Positions 1-8,604 of a DNA stretch of 22,300 nt are shown in pieces (positions within the stretch are counted from its first letter, which is position 1; each line of letters starts with the position of its first letter). Under the pieces are notes generated by a model, which was given only the letters and a program-made list of their open reading frames with translations, did not search any database and was not told the origin of the DNA. Source of the stretch: Bacillota bacterium (GTDB lineage: Bacteria > Bacillota > Clostridia > Acetivibrionales > Acetivibrionaceae); the NCBI GenBank assembly GCA_023398495.1, contig JAEWSG010000004.1, positions 1 to 22,300 of the forward strand, read 5' to 3'. Both the position numbers and the translations under genes were made by a program.

Positions 1-4
1 ACGG

Positions 5-42
5 GTCGAATCAAACTCGCTTCGCTCAAACAGTGATTCGAC
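5..42. repeat. Short inverted repeat with TCGCTTCG direct repeats at left edge
   Basis: A perfect 9-bp inverted repeat (GTCGAATCA at 5-13, TGATTCGAC at 34-42) encloses a GC-rich loop. The 8-mer TCGCTTCG occurs at 17-24 and again at 50-57. Read on the minus strand, an open frame from an ATG at 96 runs off the left edge and ends its visible part in ...FERSEFDSTR, but there is no ribosome-binding site before that ATG. I take this as a palindromic, REP-like intergenic repeat and not a gene. The full element may extend beyond the window. Confidence 0.4.
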
Positions 43-159
43 TTTTCCTTCGCTTCGTTTACATTCTCTATAGCCTCTACGCAATGTCCTTTCCATAATA
101 TGGTGCACTATTAAAATATGCACCCTAACTGCATTCATTATGTTTTGTTGCATCCTTTA

Positions 160-1920
160 TCAGTTTACAAATTGACTATTGTATAAATTCGCATAAAAGC
201 CTTTTTGCAAGAGCAACTCATCATGGGTACCCTTTTCGATAATATCTCCGTCCTTCATAACAAGAATCACATCTGCTTCTCGGATGGTTGACAGACGGTG
301 TGCAACAATAAAGCTAGTCCGGCCTTTCATAAGCCTTGCAAAGGCCTCCTGAATTTTGATTTCGGTACGAGTATCAATGGAAGATGTCGCCTCGTCCAGA
401 ATCAGCATCGGCGGTAAACAAAGCATAACTCTGGTAATACTGAGCAATTGCTTTTGCCCTTGAGAAAGGCTTCCTCCATCTTCACCGATGATGGTGTCAT
501 AACCGTTTGCCAGTCGTTCGATAAAGCTGTGAGCATGAGCAGCCTTTGCTGCAGTAATGATATCTTCATCAGATGCATCCGTTTTTCCCATTGCAATATT
601 TTCCCGAATAGTGCCGGATTTAAGCCATGTATCCTGCAATACCATGCCGTAGTTTTCTCTTAAGCTCTTTCTGGTGATGTCACGAATATCTGTACCTTCT
701 ACTCTTATACAGCCGGAATTAACATCATAAAAACGCATCAGGAGATTGATGACTGTAGTTTTACCGCAGCCAGTCGGCCCAACAATCGCCACACGCTGGC
801 CGGGTTTTACTATAAGGTTAAAATCACGAATCAAAGGACGCTCAGGAACATAGGAGAAGGCTACCTTTTCTAGTATGATATTACCACCGGCCTTTTCAAG
901 TTTGATTGCATTCTCCGCATCCGGAATTTGAGGCTGTTCTTCAATCAACTCGAAAACACGGCCTGCACAGGCGATGGCATTTTGTAACTCGGTGATTACA
1001 CCGGAAATTTCATTAAAGGGCTTTGTGTATTGGTTGGCATAACTCAGGAAGATGGAAAGTCCCCCTACCGTCATTGAACTACCCATATCTCCACCAATAA
1101 CCGCTAAGGCACCCGCAAAGGCAACTGCTGAGTAAACAAGACTATTAATAAAACGGGTACAAGGATTTGTAAGGGATGAAAAGAAAACAGCTCGTAGTGA
1201 GTATTTTTCCAGTCTTCCATTAATTTCATCAAACTTTTTCAATGCTTCTTCCTGATATGAGAAAGCCTGAACTGTTTTTGCATTTCCAATCATCTCGTTG
1301 ATAAGTGAGGTTTGTTCACCACGGGTTTCGGACTGTAGCTTAAACATGGAATAGGTACGCTTCGCAATAAAATTCGCTACAAACAGGGAAAGTGGTGTGA
1401 GAATGACCACAATAAAAGTAATTTTCACATTTATGGTCAACATAAAAATCAGTGTGCCAATAATTGTAACAACACCCATGAAAAGCTGCGTAAAGCCCAT
1501 CAGAAGCCCTTCGGCAAACTGGTCGACATCGGCTATAACACGGCTTACCATTTCACCGTGAGGGTGAGAGTCAATATAAGAAAGCGGTAAAATTTCAATT
1601 TTACGAAAGGCTTTTTTACGAACATCACTCACCACTTGGTAAGTAATACTGTTGTTTATAGTATTCATCAACCATTGAAATAGTGCAGTAATACCCACAA
1701 TAACAACAATTTTGACAAGAATTTGAGCTACTGCTTCAAAGTTTACATTATTCGGTCCTATAATATAATCAATGGCATTACCTATAAGAATAGGTACATA
1801 TAGAGTTAATGCTACCGTTGCAGAAGCCAAGACAATGGAAATCAATAGGAGGATACGATATTCCTTGATGTATTTGAGGATCTTTCGGATGGTTTTCATT
1901 TGAACTTTCTGCTTTTTCAT
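160..1920 (-). CDS. Heterodimeric ABC exporter subunit with canonical ATPase site (TM288/BmrD-like)
   Basis: This is a type IV (B-family) ABC exporter half-transporter of 586 aa. An N-terminal six-helix membrane domain (about residues 20-320) precedes an ATPase domain with Walker A GPTGCGKTT (381-389), Q-loop Gln429, signature LSQGQ (485-489), Walker B LILDE with catalytic Glu510, and switch His541. The longer open frame could begin further upstream. I chose the ATG at 1920 because it lies 1 nt after the stop of the preceding gene and has an AAAGGAGG ribosome-binding site inside that gene's last codons. The LSQGQ deviation together with an intact Glu and His is the pattern of TM288-type subunits that pair with a degenerate partner, which is the adjacent gene. 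The likely role is export of drugs or other lipophilic compounds across the inner membrane. The substrate cannot be told from sequence. Confidence 0.93.
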   Translation of the reverse strand: MKKQKVQMKTIRKILKYIKEYRILLLISIVLASATVALTLYVPILIGNAIDYIIGPNNVNFEAVAQILVKIVVIVGITALFQWLMNTINNSITYQVVSDVRKKAFRKIEILPLSYIDSHPHGEMVSRVIADVDQFAEGLLMGFTQLFMGVVTIIGTLIFMLTINVKITFIVVILTPLSLFVANFIAKRTYSMFKLQSETRGEQTSLINEMIGNAKTVQAFSYQEEALKKFDEINGRLEKYSLRAVFFSSLTNPCTRFINSLVYSAVAFAGALAVIGGDMGSSMTVGGLSIFLSYANQYTKPFNEISGVITELQNAIACAGRVFELIEEQPQIPDAENAIKLEKAGGNIILEKVAFSYVPERPLIRDFNLIVKPGQRVAIVGPTGCGKTTVINLLMRFYDVNSGCIRVEGTDIRDITRKSLRENYGMVLQDTWLKSGTIRENIAMGKTDASDEDIITAAKAAHAHSFIERLANGYDTIIGEDGGSLSQGQKQLLSITRVMLCLPPMLILDEATSSIDTRTEIKIQEAFARLMKGRTSFIVAHRLSTIREADVILVMKDGDIIEKGTHDELLLQKGFYANLYNSQFVN

Positions 1921-1921
1921 A

Positions 1922-3646
1922 TCATTTTTCCTCCTTTTTAAATTGTGAGTCATAAATTTCACGATATACCTGGCAGTTTTCAAGTAGTTCGTCATGCTTA
2001 CCCACGCCAGAAATATGTCCATCATCAAGGACAATGATTTTATCAGCATATTGAATAGAGGAGGTACGTTGTGAAACAATGAAAATGGTTGGGTTCCCCG
2101 GCATTTTACGGAGAGCCTTGCGAAGAGCTGCATCAGTTGCAAAATCAAGTGCCGAAGCACTGTCATCAAGGATTAAAATTTCAGGCTTCCTAACAAGGGC
2201 ACGGGCTATTGTAAAGCGTTGGCGCTGGCCTCCAGAAAGGTTTTTCCCACTCTGTTCAATAATAAAATCAAGGCCCTCTTCCTTTTGTGCTACAACTTCG
2301 CCAGCCTGAGCCATATTAATGGCGTCCATAACCTCCTCATCAGTTGCATCCTTATTACCCCACTTCATATTTTCCCGGATACTTCCTTTGAACAATACAG
2401 CCTTTTGAGGTACAACACCTATTTTATCACGAAGCTTTTTTAACGGGTAATCCTTAACATTAACCCCATCCACAACAACCTCTCCTGTGGTAGCTTCATA
2501 AAATCTTGGAATCAGATTCACCAGAGAAGATTTACCGGAACCTGTACCTCCGATAATACCGACTACCTCACCGTGACCGACCGAGAAATTTATATTTGTT
2601 AAAGCTTCACTACGTGCATTTTTGTACTGCAATCCGACATGACGGAATTCTACGGCATATTCAGACTGACTGTTTTTAGCTATAAATTCTTTTTCAACAA
2701 GACTGGATTTCATATCCAGCACTACGCTGATCCTGTTACCACTGGCAACAGCCTTTGTAATACTGATGATCAGGTTTGCAAATTTGATAAGCTCAACAAG
2801 AATCTGGGACATATAGTTGTAAAGTGCAAGAACAGCACCTTGAGTAAGCAGCCCTGTTGATACCCTGATAGCACCAATATGGATAAGCCATATAATTGAA
2901 AGGTTTATAATAACATAGGTCAATGGATTCATCAGTGCAGAAATCCCACCCACAAATTTCTGTATCGAGGTCAATTCTTCGTTATGCTTATCAAATTCCG
3001 TTATTTCTTTTTCTTCAAGGCGAAAAGCTCTGACTACACGAACACCCGCCAGATTTTCTCTTGTGGAATTCAACACTTTGTCCAGCCTCTGCTGTACCAT
3101 TTTATAAAAGGGTATGGATAACAGCATAATAGCAAAAACAACTAAAGAGAGTGCCGGAATTGCTACTACAAAAGTAAGTGCTGCCTTAGCATCTACGGTA
3201 AATGCCATAATCATAGCTCCAAACACAATGAAGGGTGAACGCAGCAGAAGACGCAAGGTCAGGTTCATCCCGGATTGTACCTGATTCATATCACTTGTCA
3301 TACGGGTAATCATGCTCGATGTACCGAGATTATCAATTTCTGAATAAGATAGCTGGCCAATATGCTTAAATAGTGCACGGCGCAGCTTTGTCACAAAACC
3401 GACCGATGCTTTGGCAGCGAAGTACTGGGCTGTTACCGAACAAATCATTCCGATAACACCAAGCAGCACCAGCAGTATACACATCTTAACAATATATCCT
3501 TTGTCAGCTTGTCCAATGCCAGTGTCAACAATACTTTTTATAACAATAGGAACAAACAGTTCAAACGATGCTTCCAGCAGTTTGAACAGAGGGCCAAGGA
3601 TACTTTCTTTTATATAGCCTTTTAAGTAAACCAATAACTTTTTCAC
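1922..3646 (-). CDS. Heterodimeric ABC exporter subunit with degenerate ATPase site (TM287/BmrC-like)
   Basis: This 574-aa half-transporter has membrane helices over about residues 15-300 and an ATPase domain with Walker A GGTGSGKSS (366-374), Q-loop Gln414 and intact signature LSGGQ (470-474). The Walker B is LILDD, so the catalytic Glu is replaced by Asp495, and the switch His is replaced by Gln526 (VSQRTSS). These two changes are the known hallmark of the degenerate-site subunit in heterodimeric exporters such as TM287/288, LmrCD and BmrCD. The start is GTG at 3646, with GGAGG at 3654-3658 spaced 7 nt away. It is the first gene of a two-gene operon whose second gene starts 1 nt after this stop, consistent with obligate heterodimer formation. 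No confident promoter is seen upstream. Confidence 0.94.
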   Translation of the reverse strand: MKKLLVYLKGYIKESILGPLFKLLEASFELFVPIVIKSIVDTGIGQADKGYIVKMCILLVLLGVIGMICSVTAQYFAAKASVGFVTKLRRALFKHIGQLSYSEIDNLGTSSMITRMTSDMNQVQSGMNLTLRLLLRSPFIVFGAMIMAFTVDAKAALTFVVAIPALSLVVFAIMLLSIPFYKMVQQRLDKVLNSTRENLAGVRVVRAFRLEEKEITEFDKHNEELTSIQKFVGGISALMNPLTYVIINLSIIWLIHIGAIRVSTGLLTQGAVLALYNYMSQILVELIKFANLIISITKAVASGNRISVVLDMKSSLVEKEFIAKNSQSEYAVEFRHVGLQYKNARSEALTNINFSVGHGEVVGIIGGTGSGKSSLVNLIPRFYEATTGEVVVDGVNVKDYPLKKLRDKIGVVPQKAVLFKGSIRENMKWGNKDATDEEVMDAINMAQAGEVVAQKEEGLDFIIEQSGKNLSGGQRQRFTIARALVRKPEILILDDSASALDFATDAALRKALRKMPGNPTIFIVSQRTSSIQYADKIIVLDDGHISGVGKHDELLENCQVYREIYDSQFKKEEK

Positions 3647-3710
3647 GAACCGTCCTCCAGAATGCTATCTTTTGCAAGAAGAATTGTATATATTGTATCA
3701 TGCTTTATAG

Positions 3711-3721
3711 TGTGCTGCACA
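3711..3721. promoter_or_regulatory. Palindrome TGTGC-T-GCACA upstream of the ABC exporter operon
   Basis: A perfect 11-bp palindrome lies 65 bp upstream of the exporter start, in the divergent region shared with the cupin gene. It could be an operator for a drug-responsive repressor, since such operons are commonly autoregulated. No regulator gene is adjacent, and a palindrome of this length can occur by chance. Confidence 0.25.
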
Positions 3722-3835
3722 TTTTAGAAATTAATTCTGTTACGAGGCACTAGCCTATAGCTATGTGGGTAAACGCACATATTCCTAACACAAAGCATAT
3801 GATAATGCTATAAACCAGTGAAAGGAATGAAGAAT

Positions 3836-4435
3836 ATGTATACTAACCCTATAACTTATGCTTGTCCTTATTACAGAAACACGCCCATGTATAATGCTTA
3901 TAATATGTACCAATGTCCCTGTTATTCCAATATGCCAATGAGTAATCCGGGTTTTCCAGTGCAAATCCCTAATCAATATTTTCCTTATCCCGAACAAGCC
4001 AATACCAATGCTCCAATTATTTTAAGAGATTATGGACCCGAACCGTTTGTAGTTAACATTGAAGAGGCTACCAAACAAAACAATAATTTCCGTACCGCCT
4101 TATGGACTGGATCTCATCTACAGCTTACCTTGATGAGCATCAATGTTGGGGAAGATATAGGTTTGGAAAACCACCCTAATCTTGATCAATTCATACGTAT
4201 TGAAGAAGGCCAGGGAATTGTTAAGATGGGTGATAGAAAAGACAAACTAGACTTTCAAAGAAATGTATTTGATGATTATGCTTTCATCATACCTGCGGGT
4301 AAATGGCATAATCTGATCAACACAGGTAATACACCACTTAAGCTGTATTCTATCTATGCACCTCCGCAACATCCCTATGGTACCGTTCATAGAACTAAGG
4401 CAGATGCAGAAGCTGCTGAAAAAAAACATATATAA
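3836..4435 (+). CDS. Cupin-domain protein with Tyr/Pro/Met-rich N-terminus
   Basis: A 199-aa protein in two parts. Residues 1-60 are low complexity, rich in Tyr, Pro, Met, Asn and Cys, with no signal peptide or membrane helix. Residues 65-185 form a single cupin (RmlC-like) barrel. Motif 1 reads IGLENHPNLDQFIRIEEGQG, with the His and Glu expected near the metal site, and motif 2 includes AGKWHNLINTG with a second His. The open frame could start at GTG 3818 or ATG 3827. I prefer ATG 3836 because AAAGGA (3821-3826) lies 9 nt before it. The substrate and reaction are unknown. Tyr/Pro-rich tails on small proteins are frequent in spore-coat proteins of Firmicutes, so a coat role is possible but unproved. 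It is monocistronic, divergent from the exporter operon and followed by a strong terminator. Confidence 0.85.
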   Translation: MYTNPITYACPYYRNTPMYNAYNMYQCPCYSNMPMSNPGFPVQIPNQYFPYPEQANTNAPIILRDYGPEPFVVNIEEATKQNNNFRTALWTGSHLQLTLMSINVGEDIGLENHPNLDQFIRIEEGQGIVKMGDRKDKLDFQRNVFDDYAFIIPAGKWHNLINTGNTPLKLYSIYAPPQHPYGTVHRTKADAEAAEKKHI

Positions 4436-4461
4436 TATAACCTTCGCAAATGTATATACAT

Positions 4462-4504
4462 AAAAAAGCTTTAGAACTTCCAATCGGCAGTTTTAAAGCT
4501 TTTT
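4462..4504 (+). terminator. Rho-independent terminator of the cupin gene
   Basis: Perfect 11-bp arms (AAAAAGCTTTA at 4463-4473, TAAAGCTTTTT at 4494-4504) are extended by an inner AACT/AGTT helix. A T tract ends the 3' arm and an A tract starts the 5' arm, so it may work in both directions. It begins 27 bp after the cupin stop. Confidence 0.8.
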
Positions 4505-4525
4505 AATACACTTGTCAATTTCCAT

Positions 4526-4560
4526 AAATATACTATCCCGATATCAGGATAGTATATTTT
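4526..4560. terminator. Second hairpin between convergent cupin and asnB
   Basis: Perfect 13-bp arms (AAATATACTATCC at 4526-4538, GGATAGTATATTT at 4547-4559) flank an 8-base loop. It sits 77 bp downstream of the asnB stop and 90 bp after the cupin stop. The T run is short (four on the plus strand), so it is a likely but weaker terminator, possibly for the asnB transcript. Confidence 0.55.
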
Positions 4561-4636
4561 GAAAGAGCCTCTTTGGTGTTTTTAATAGCTGGTCGCTTTA
4601 ATATTTAATAATACATCTTCAATTTGCACAACATAA

Positions 4637-6493
4637 TCAAAAACTTGTTATAGAAAGTGCATATTTCTCCAACCAATAATTTACTTGAATCATATAGGCT
4701 ATAAGCTGCGGTGCTGCCATTAACTGACCAAACCACGGTTTGCCATATTCAGCAGGTGCTTTAATAAAAGAAATCGCCTTTTTCTTATCTGTAAAAGCCA
4801 TAATAGGTGAATTTGGATTATCTATAATATCCAAAAACATTTGTACAAGCAATTGCTCATAATTAGGATTATAAGTTTTAGGATATGGGCTTTTTTTACG
4901 AAGTAAAAGCTCATCAGGCAACAGTTCTTTGCACGCTTCCCTTAAGAGGGACTTTTCTACTCCATCCTTGTACTTCATATTCCATGGCACATTAAATACA
5001 TATTCAATAATTCTATGATCGGCAAAAGGCACTCTTGCCTCAAGTCCCGAATGCATGCTGGCTCTGTCCATTCTATCGAGCAAGGTTTGCATAAACCATT
5101 TTATATTGAGATAGGCTATTTCCCTCCGCCTTCTCTCAACAGAGTTTTCACCGTCGAGATGAGGCACTGACCTAAGCGAATCATTATATCTAGCTGAAAC
5201 ATAATCATTAAGTTGTAGTTCTTTGATAAAATCATCAGATAGTAACATCGTTCTCGTACTTACATCCTTCGACCATGGGAACCCATTCACCTGTATAAGA
5301 TCACTTTTATAAAACCATGGATACCCACCAAAAATTTCGTCTGCACATTCTCCGGTCAAGGCAACTTTGTTGTGCGTTTTAACCAATGAACAGAAATATA
5401 AAAGTGAAGCATCAATATCAGCCATGCCCGGCAAATCCTTTGCATCTACAGCTTTGTATAGCAAGCTGGCCAAAATGCTCTCATCACATTCAAGATAAGT
5501 ATGGTTCAGGTTATATTGCTTAAGCATTATGTCAACAAAAGGTCTGTCACGTTCCGGTTGAAAGGCATTTGACTTAAAGTAAATGTCGTTACCCTTAAAG
5601 TCAAACGAAAATGTATTTAATTGCGAACCTTTCTCAGTCAAAAAATCCGATGCTACCGCCGTTACGATACTCGAGTCGATTCCTCCCGATAAAAAGCTGC
5701 AAACCGGAACATCAGCGACCATTTGCCTTGTAATTGCATCACGAACTAAAAAGGATACCTTTTCCACAGTTTGTTCATAGCTGTCAATATGCTCACGGCT
5801 ATCAAGCTCCCAGTAACAAACATCACATAAACCTTCTTTTGAAAAAACGGCATAGTGTCCGGGCTTTATTTCATTAATACCTTTAAAAACACCATTCCCT
5901 GATGTTCGTGCAGGCCCTATTCCAAAAATCTCCCGGAATCCGTTCAAATCAATTTCTGGCTTTAAACCAGGAAAACAAAATAGAGATTTTATTTCAGAAC
6001 CAAAAATCATTGTATTATCTTTTATTGCATAAAACAACGGTTTTACACCGACATGATCGCGGTATAAAGTTAGTATTTTGCGTCCACTATCCCATATTGC
6101 AAATGCAAATATACCGTTTAGTTTATTAACAAAATCGATGCCATAGTGAATATATGCATAGAGAATAACCTCTGTATCAGTTGTCGTTTCAAAGGTGTAT
6201 CCTGCTTTTATCAATTCCGGCATTAGCTCATCAGTATTGTAAATTTCTCCGTTATAAACAATGACATATTCGGCACCACCAATATTTCTGACAATAGGCT
6301 GTGCACCAAGAGACAAATCTCTTATGGAAAGGCGGGTATGGCAAAGTCCTACATGCTTTCTTAAAAATTCACCTACATTATCGCTGCCACGATGTGCCAC
6401 GGATTTTCTCATATTTATTAAGGTATCGTTCCAAAAACCTTTATCTTCGGTATAATCAATATCAAAGTTGCAAAAACCTGCTATTCCACACAT
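4637..6493 (-). CDS. asnB: Asparagine synthetase, glutamine-hydrolysing
   Basis: The enzyme makes asparagine from aspartate, glutamine and ATP in the cytosol. The 618-aa protein begins MCGIAGF, so Met removal exposes the class II amidotransferase nucleophile Cys2. The glutaminase domain (1 to about 210) keeps NGE (81-83) and TTDTEVI. The synthetase domain carries the PP-loop SGGIDSS (269-275) and later LTGECADEIFGGYPW and LEARVPFADHR, typical of AsnB. Length fits the family. The ATG at 6493 follows a GAGGTG site. It lies 168 bp after the glutamate synthase GXGXG gene on the same strand with no clear terminator between, so it is probably read through from that operon. Glutamate synthase and AsnB both consume glutamine amide nitrogen, which fits joint control. 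Confidence 0.95.
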   Translation of the reverse strand: MCGIAGFCNFDIDYTEDKGFWNDTLINMRKSVAHRGSDNVGEFLRKHVGLCHTRLSIRDLSLGAQPIVRNIGGAEYVIVYNGEIYNTDELMPELIKAGYTFETTTDTEVILYAYIHYGIDFVNKLNGIFAFAIWDSGRKILTLYRDHVGVKPLFYAIKDNTMIFGSEIKSLFCFPGLKPEIDLNGFREIFGIGPARTSGNGVFKGINEIKPGHYAVFSKEGLCDVCYWELDSREHIDSYEQTVEKVSFLVRDAITRQMVADVPVCSFLSGGIDSSIVTAVASDFLTEKGSQLNTFSFDFKGNDIYFKSNAFQPERDRPFVDIMLKQYNLNHTYLECDESILASLLYKAVDAKDLPGMADIDASLLYFCSLVKTHNKVALTGECADEIFGGYPWFYKSDLIQVNGFPWSKDVSTRTMLLSDDFIKELQLNDYVSARYNDSLRSVPHLDGENSVERRRREIAYLNIKWFMQTLLDRMDRASMHSGLEARVPFADHRIIEYVFNVPWNMKYKDGVEKSLLREACKELLPDELLLRKKSPYPKTYNPNYEQLLVQMFLDIIDNPNSPIMAFTDKKKAISFIKAPAEYGKPWFGQLMAAPQLIAYMIQVNYWLEKYALSITSF

Positions 6494-6661
6494 ACTAGCA
6501 CCTCATTTACTTATCAATTATTATAACCGATTGCCTTTATGATATTTTCTTTATTCCCGGATTAAGATTACTGAGAAACTCCTCTCCCTTTTCTAAAGTA
6601 TTCATCGTGTTTTTGGTATCGTTATTCAATGTTAGAACTAATTTCTCAGCGGTACCTATTA

Positions 6662-7378
6662 TCAGTTTTCAACGTAAAGCTGCTTATAGGGATTTTTTGC
6701 ATTTGGTGTCAGGCGATAAAAGGTTTTTCCGAGTATTTCATCCATAGCAATACCAAATACATCCGAAAACTCATTTAAAATGTCTATAATTCCCCTCATT
6801 TCATCCTCGCTTGCCTCATTTACACTTACCTGCTTCGGCAGATTTTCCGGTGCTTTTTCGGTTCTAATAAATATTTCGCCACCATGCATACCAGTTCCTG
6901 TAAAATCCCCAACCGGCAAATCCATATTATCCAAACCCAAAACAACAATAATACCTCCAGCAAGATATTCACCCAAAAAACTTCCAGTATTTCCACCCAC
7001 TACAATAACAGGTCTTTTATCCTTATATTGTTTCATGTGAATACCTGTACGATAACCGGCATTCCCTTTTACAAGTATTTTTCCGCCCCTCATAGCATAA
7101 CCCAGAGCATCTCCTGCATTTCCGTTTATTATTATTTTACCGTCATTCATTGTATCTCCGACGGCATCCTGTGCATTTCCGTTTACAATTATGGTAGTAC
7201 CGTCAAGATACGCACCAAGTGCATTGCCCGGTGTACCTTCTATTGTGATGGTTTTTTCCGAAGCACCACTGCCTATGAAGCGCTCACCAAAACAATCAAC
7301 AACGACAACATCTTCATTTGTACTGCGGATTTTTTCGTTCAGCACCTGGTAGCCCAACTTTTTAGCTGACAGATTCAT
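6662..7378 (-). CDS. Glutamate synthase GXGXG (alpha-subunit C-terminal) domain protein
   Basis: A 238-aa protein corresponding to the C-terminal GXGXG beta-helix domain of the large glutamate synthase subunit, here a separate polypeptide. Repeats of the type GNALGAYLDG, GNAGDALGYAMRGG and GNTGSFLGEYLAGG run over about residues 45-150, followed by TGTGMHGGEIFIR. In classical GltB this domain scaffolds the ammonia tunnel between the glutaminase and FMN sites, and it presumably does so here in a multisubunit complex. The longer frame starts at 7456, but I chose the ATG at 7378 because of the GGGGGGTG ribosome-binding site just upstream and because it begins the conserved part. It overlaps the end of the FAD gene by 17 bp, which suggests translational coupling. 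Confidence 0.9.
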   Translation of the reverse strand: MNLSAKKLGYQVLNEKIRSTNEDVVVVDCFGERFIGSGASEKTITIEGTPGNALGAYLDGTTIIVNGNAQDAVGDTMNDGKIIINGNAGDALGYAMRGGKILVKGNAGYRTGIHMKQYKDKRPVIVVGGNTGSFLGEYLAGGIIVVLGLDNMDLPVGDFTGTGMHGGEIFIRTEKAPENLPKQVSVNEASEDEMRGIIDILNEFSDVFGIAMDEILGKTFYRLTPNAKNPYKQLYVEN

Positions 7379-8603
7379 GATTAGCACCCCCCAGTTTTTC
7401 AGCCCGTATTTCCCTGCTAAAAGCCATGAGACAAGGCGTTTTGCAGATAAGCTCAAAATTCAGTGTATCAAGCGGGGTTTTTTCTCTGATCAGTGCAGTG
7501 TATATACCCGCTTTTTCAACATTGCCTACAAGGATATACCCGTTTAATCTATTGTCCGAATAAAAAAGTTTTTTGTAGTTCTTTTCGTCAGCCTCAACAT
7601 AAACATCACCTTCATAGGTTCCAGCGGTAATGATGTGTTTTCCGAAAAAGCCGATTGCATTCATCGGGATAGCTTTGTCAAACACAAAATCCACTCCTGA
7701 CATATTCATTCCCGCACATTCTCCCTGCATATATGCATTAGGAAGCAGTGCCATAACCTTTTCCTGTCCTGATGAAACATCCATGCTCTCACAACAGTCA
7801 CCTGCTGCATAAATGTCAGGAATAGAAGTTCTGCACCTTTCATCAATGAGGATTCCCTTATTGGTTTTACCTCCGATGTCCTTTATTAAAGAAATATTAG
7901 GACGAACTCCCACTGCCAACACAAGCACATCAAACGGGATTTCCGAATTATCATCAAATATAGCAGAATTTTCTTTTAATTCTGTAATCTTATGTTCAAG
8001 ATGAAACTTGATATGATTATCTTCCAAATGTTTTTTTAAAATTTTTGAGCTTTCGTCATCCAAAATACTTGAGAGCACCTTATGGGATAAGTCTACGCAT
8101 GTAATTTCCGCCTTTTTACTTATACCCTCGGCACATTTAAGGCCAATAAGACCTGCTCCTGCAATCAATACCTTTGAATTTTCATTCAGTGATTTTTCCA
8201 AAGCTTTGGCATCATCCAGCGTGGAAAACGTGAATTTGTTTTTAACCTTCTCAAGTCCCGGCATAGGAGGAATAAATGGAGTTGATCCTGTAGCAATCAA
8301 TAGCTTGTCATAACTTATTTTTTCACCACACTCAAGGATAACCTGTTTTTGACTCATATCTATACTTTGGACAGTTTTATTTAGAATCAGTTCACACTTA
8401 TTATCGCTGTAAAAAGTGTTACTCCTGTATTTCATTTTTTCTTCACTTGTCTTTCCCATCAGCAGGTAGGAAATTAAAGGTCTCGAATAAGTGTGATAAT
8501 TTTCGTTGCTGATAATTACAATTTTGCCTTCCTTATCATTCTTTCGTATGGCCTCCACTGCACCGACAGCTGCTGCTGAATTACCTACAAGTACATAATT
8601 CAC
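7362..8603 (-). CDS. FAD-dependent NAD(P)H oxidoreductase, glutamate synthase-associated
   Basis: A 413-aa pyridine-nucleotide-disulfide-type flavoprotein. The N-terminal FAD-binding motif is VLVGNSAAAVGA (4-15), then LLIATGSTP, the NAD(P)-binding VLIAGAGLIGLKCAE and the second FAD motif DIYAAGDCC. Overall it resembles the rubredoxin-reductase/NirB-type family and not canonical GltD. The start is GTG at 8603, 1 nt after the ferredoxin stop, with a GAGGTG site inside that gene's end. By position it most likely passes electrons between NAD(P)H and the polyferredoxin, serving as the reductant module of the split glutamate synthase. No pair of redox-active cysteines typical of disulfide reductases is seen near the N-terminus. 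Specificity for NADH or NADPH cannot be judged. Confidence 0.9.
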   Translation of the reverse strand: MNYVLVGNSAAAVGAVEAIRKNDKEGKIVIISNENYHTYSRPLISYLLMGKTSEEKMKYRSNTFYSDNKCELILNKTVQSIDMSQKQVILECGEKISYDKLLIATGSTPFIPPMPGLEKVKNKFTFSTLDDAKALEKSLNENSKVLIAGAGLIGLKCAEGISKKAEITCVDLSHKVLSSILDDESSKILKKHLEDNHIKFHLEHKITELKENSAIFDDNSEIPFDVLVLAVGVRPNISLIKDIGGKTNKGILIDERCRTSIPDIYAAGDCCESMDVSSGQEKVMALLPNAYMQGECAGMNMSGVDFVFDKAIPMNAIGFFGKHIITAGTYEGDVYVEADEKNYKKLFYSDNRLNGYILVGNVEKAGIYTALIREKTPLDTLNFELICKTPCLMAFSREIRAEKLGGANHESVS

Positions 8604-8604
8604 T

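Noticed and set aside
1921..2169. N-terminal extension of 83 residues on the first ABC gene
   Set aside because: It would overlap the partner ABC gene by about 250 bp. The ATG at 1920 has a strong ribosome-binding site and begins the normal family N-terminus.
6884..7369. 161-codon plus-strand frame antisense to the GXGXG gene
   Set aside because: It is the shadow of a clearly conserved gene on the other strand, with no ribosome-binding site and unnatural composition.
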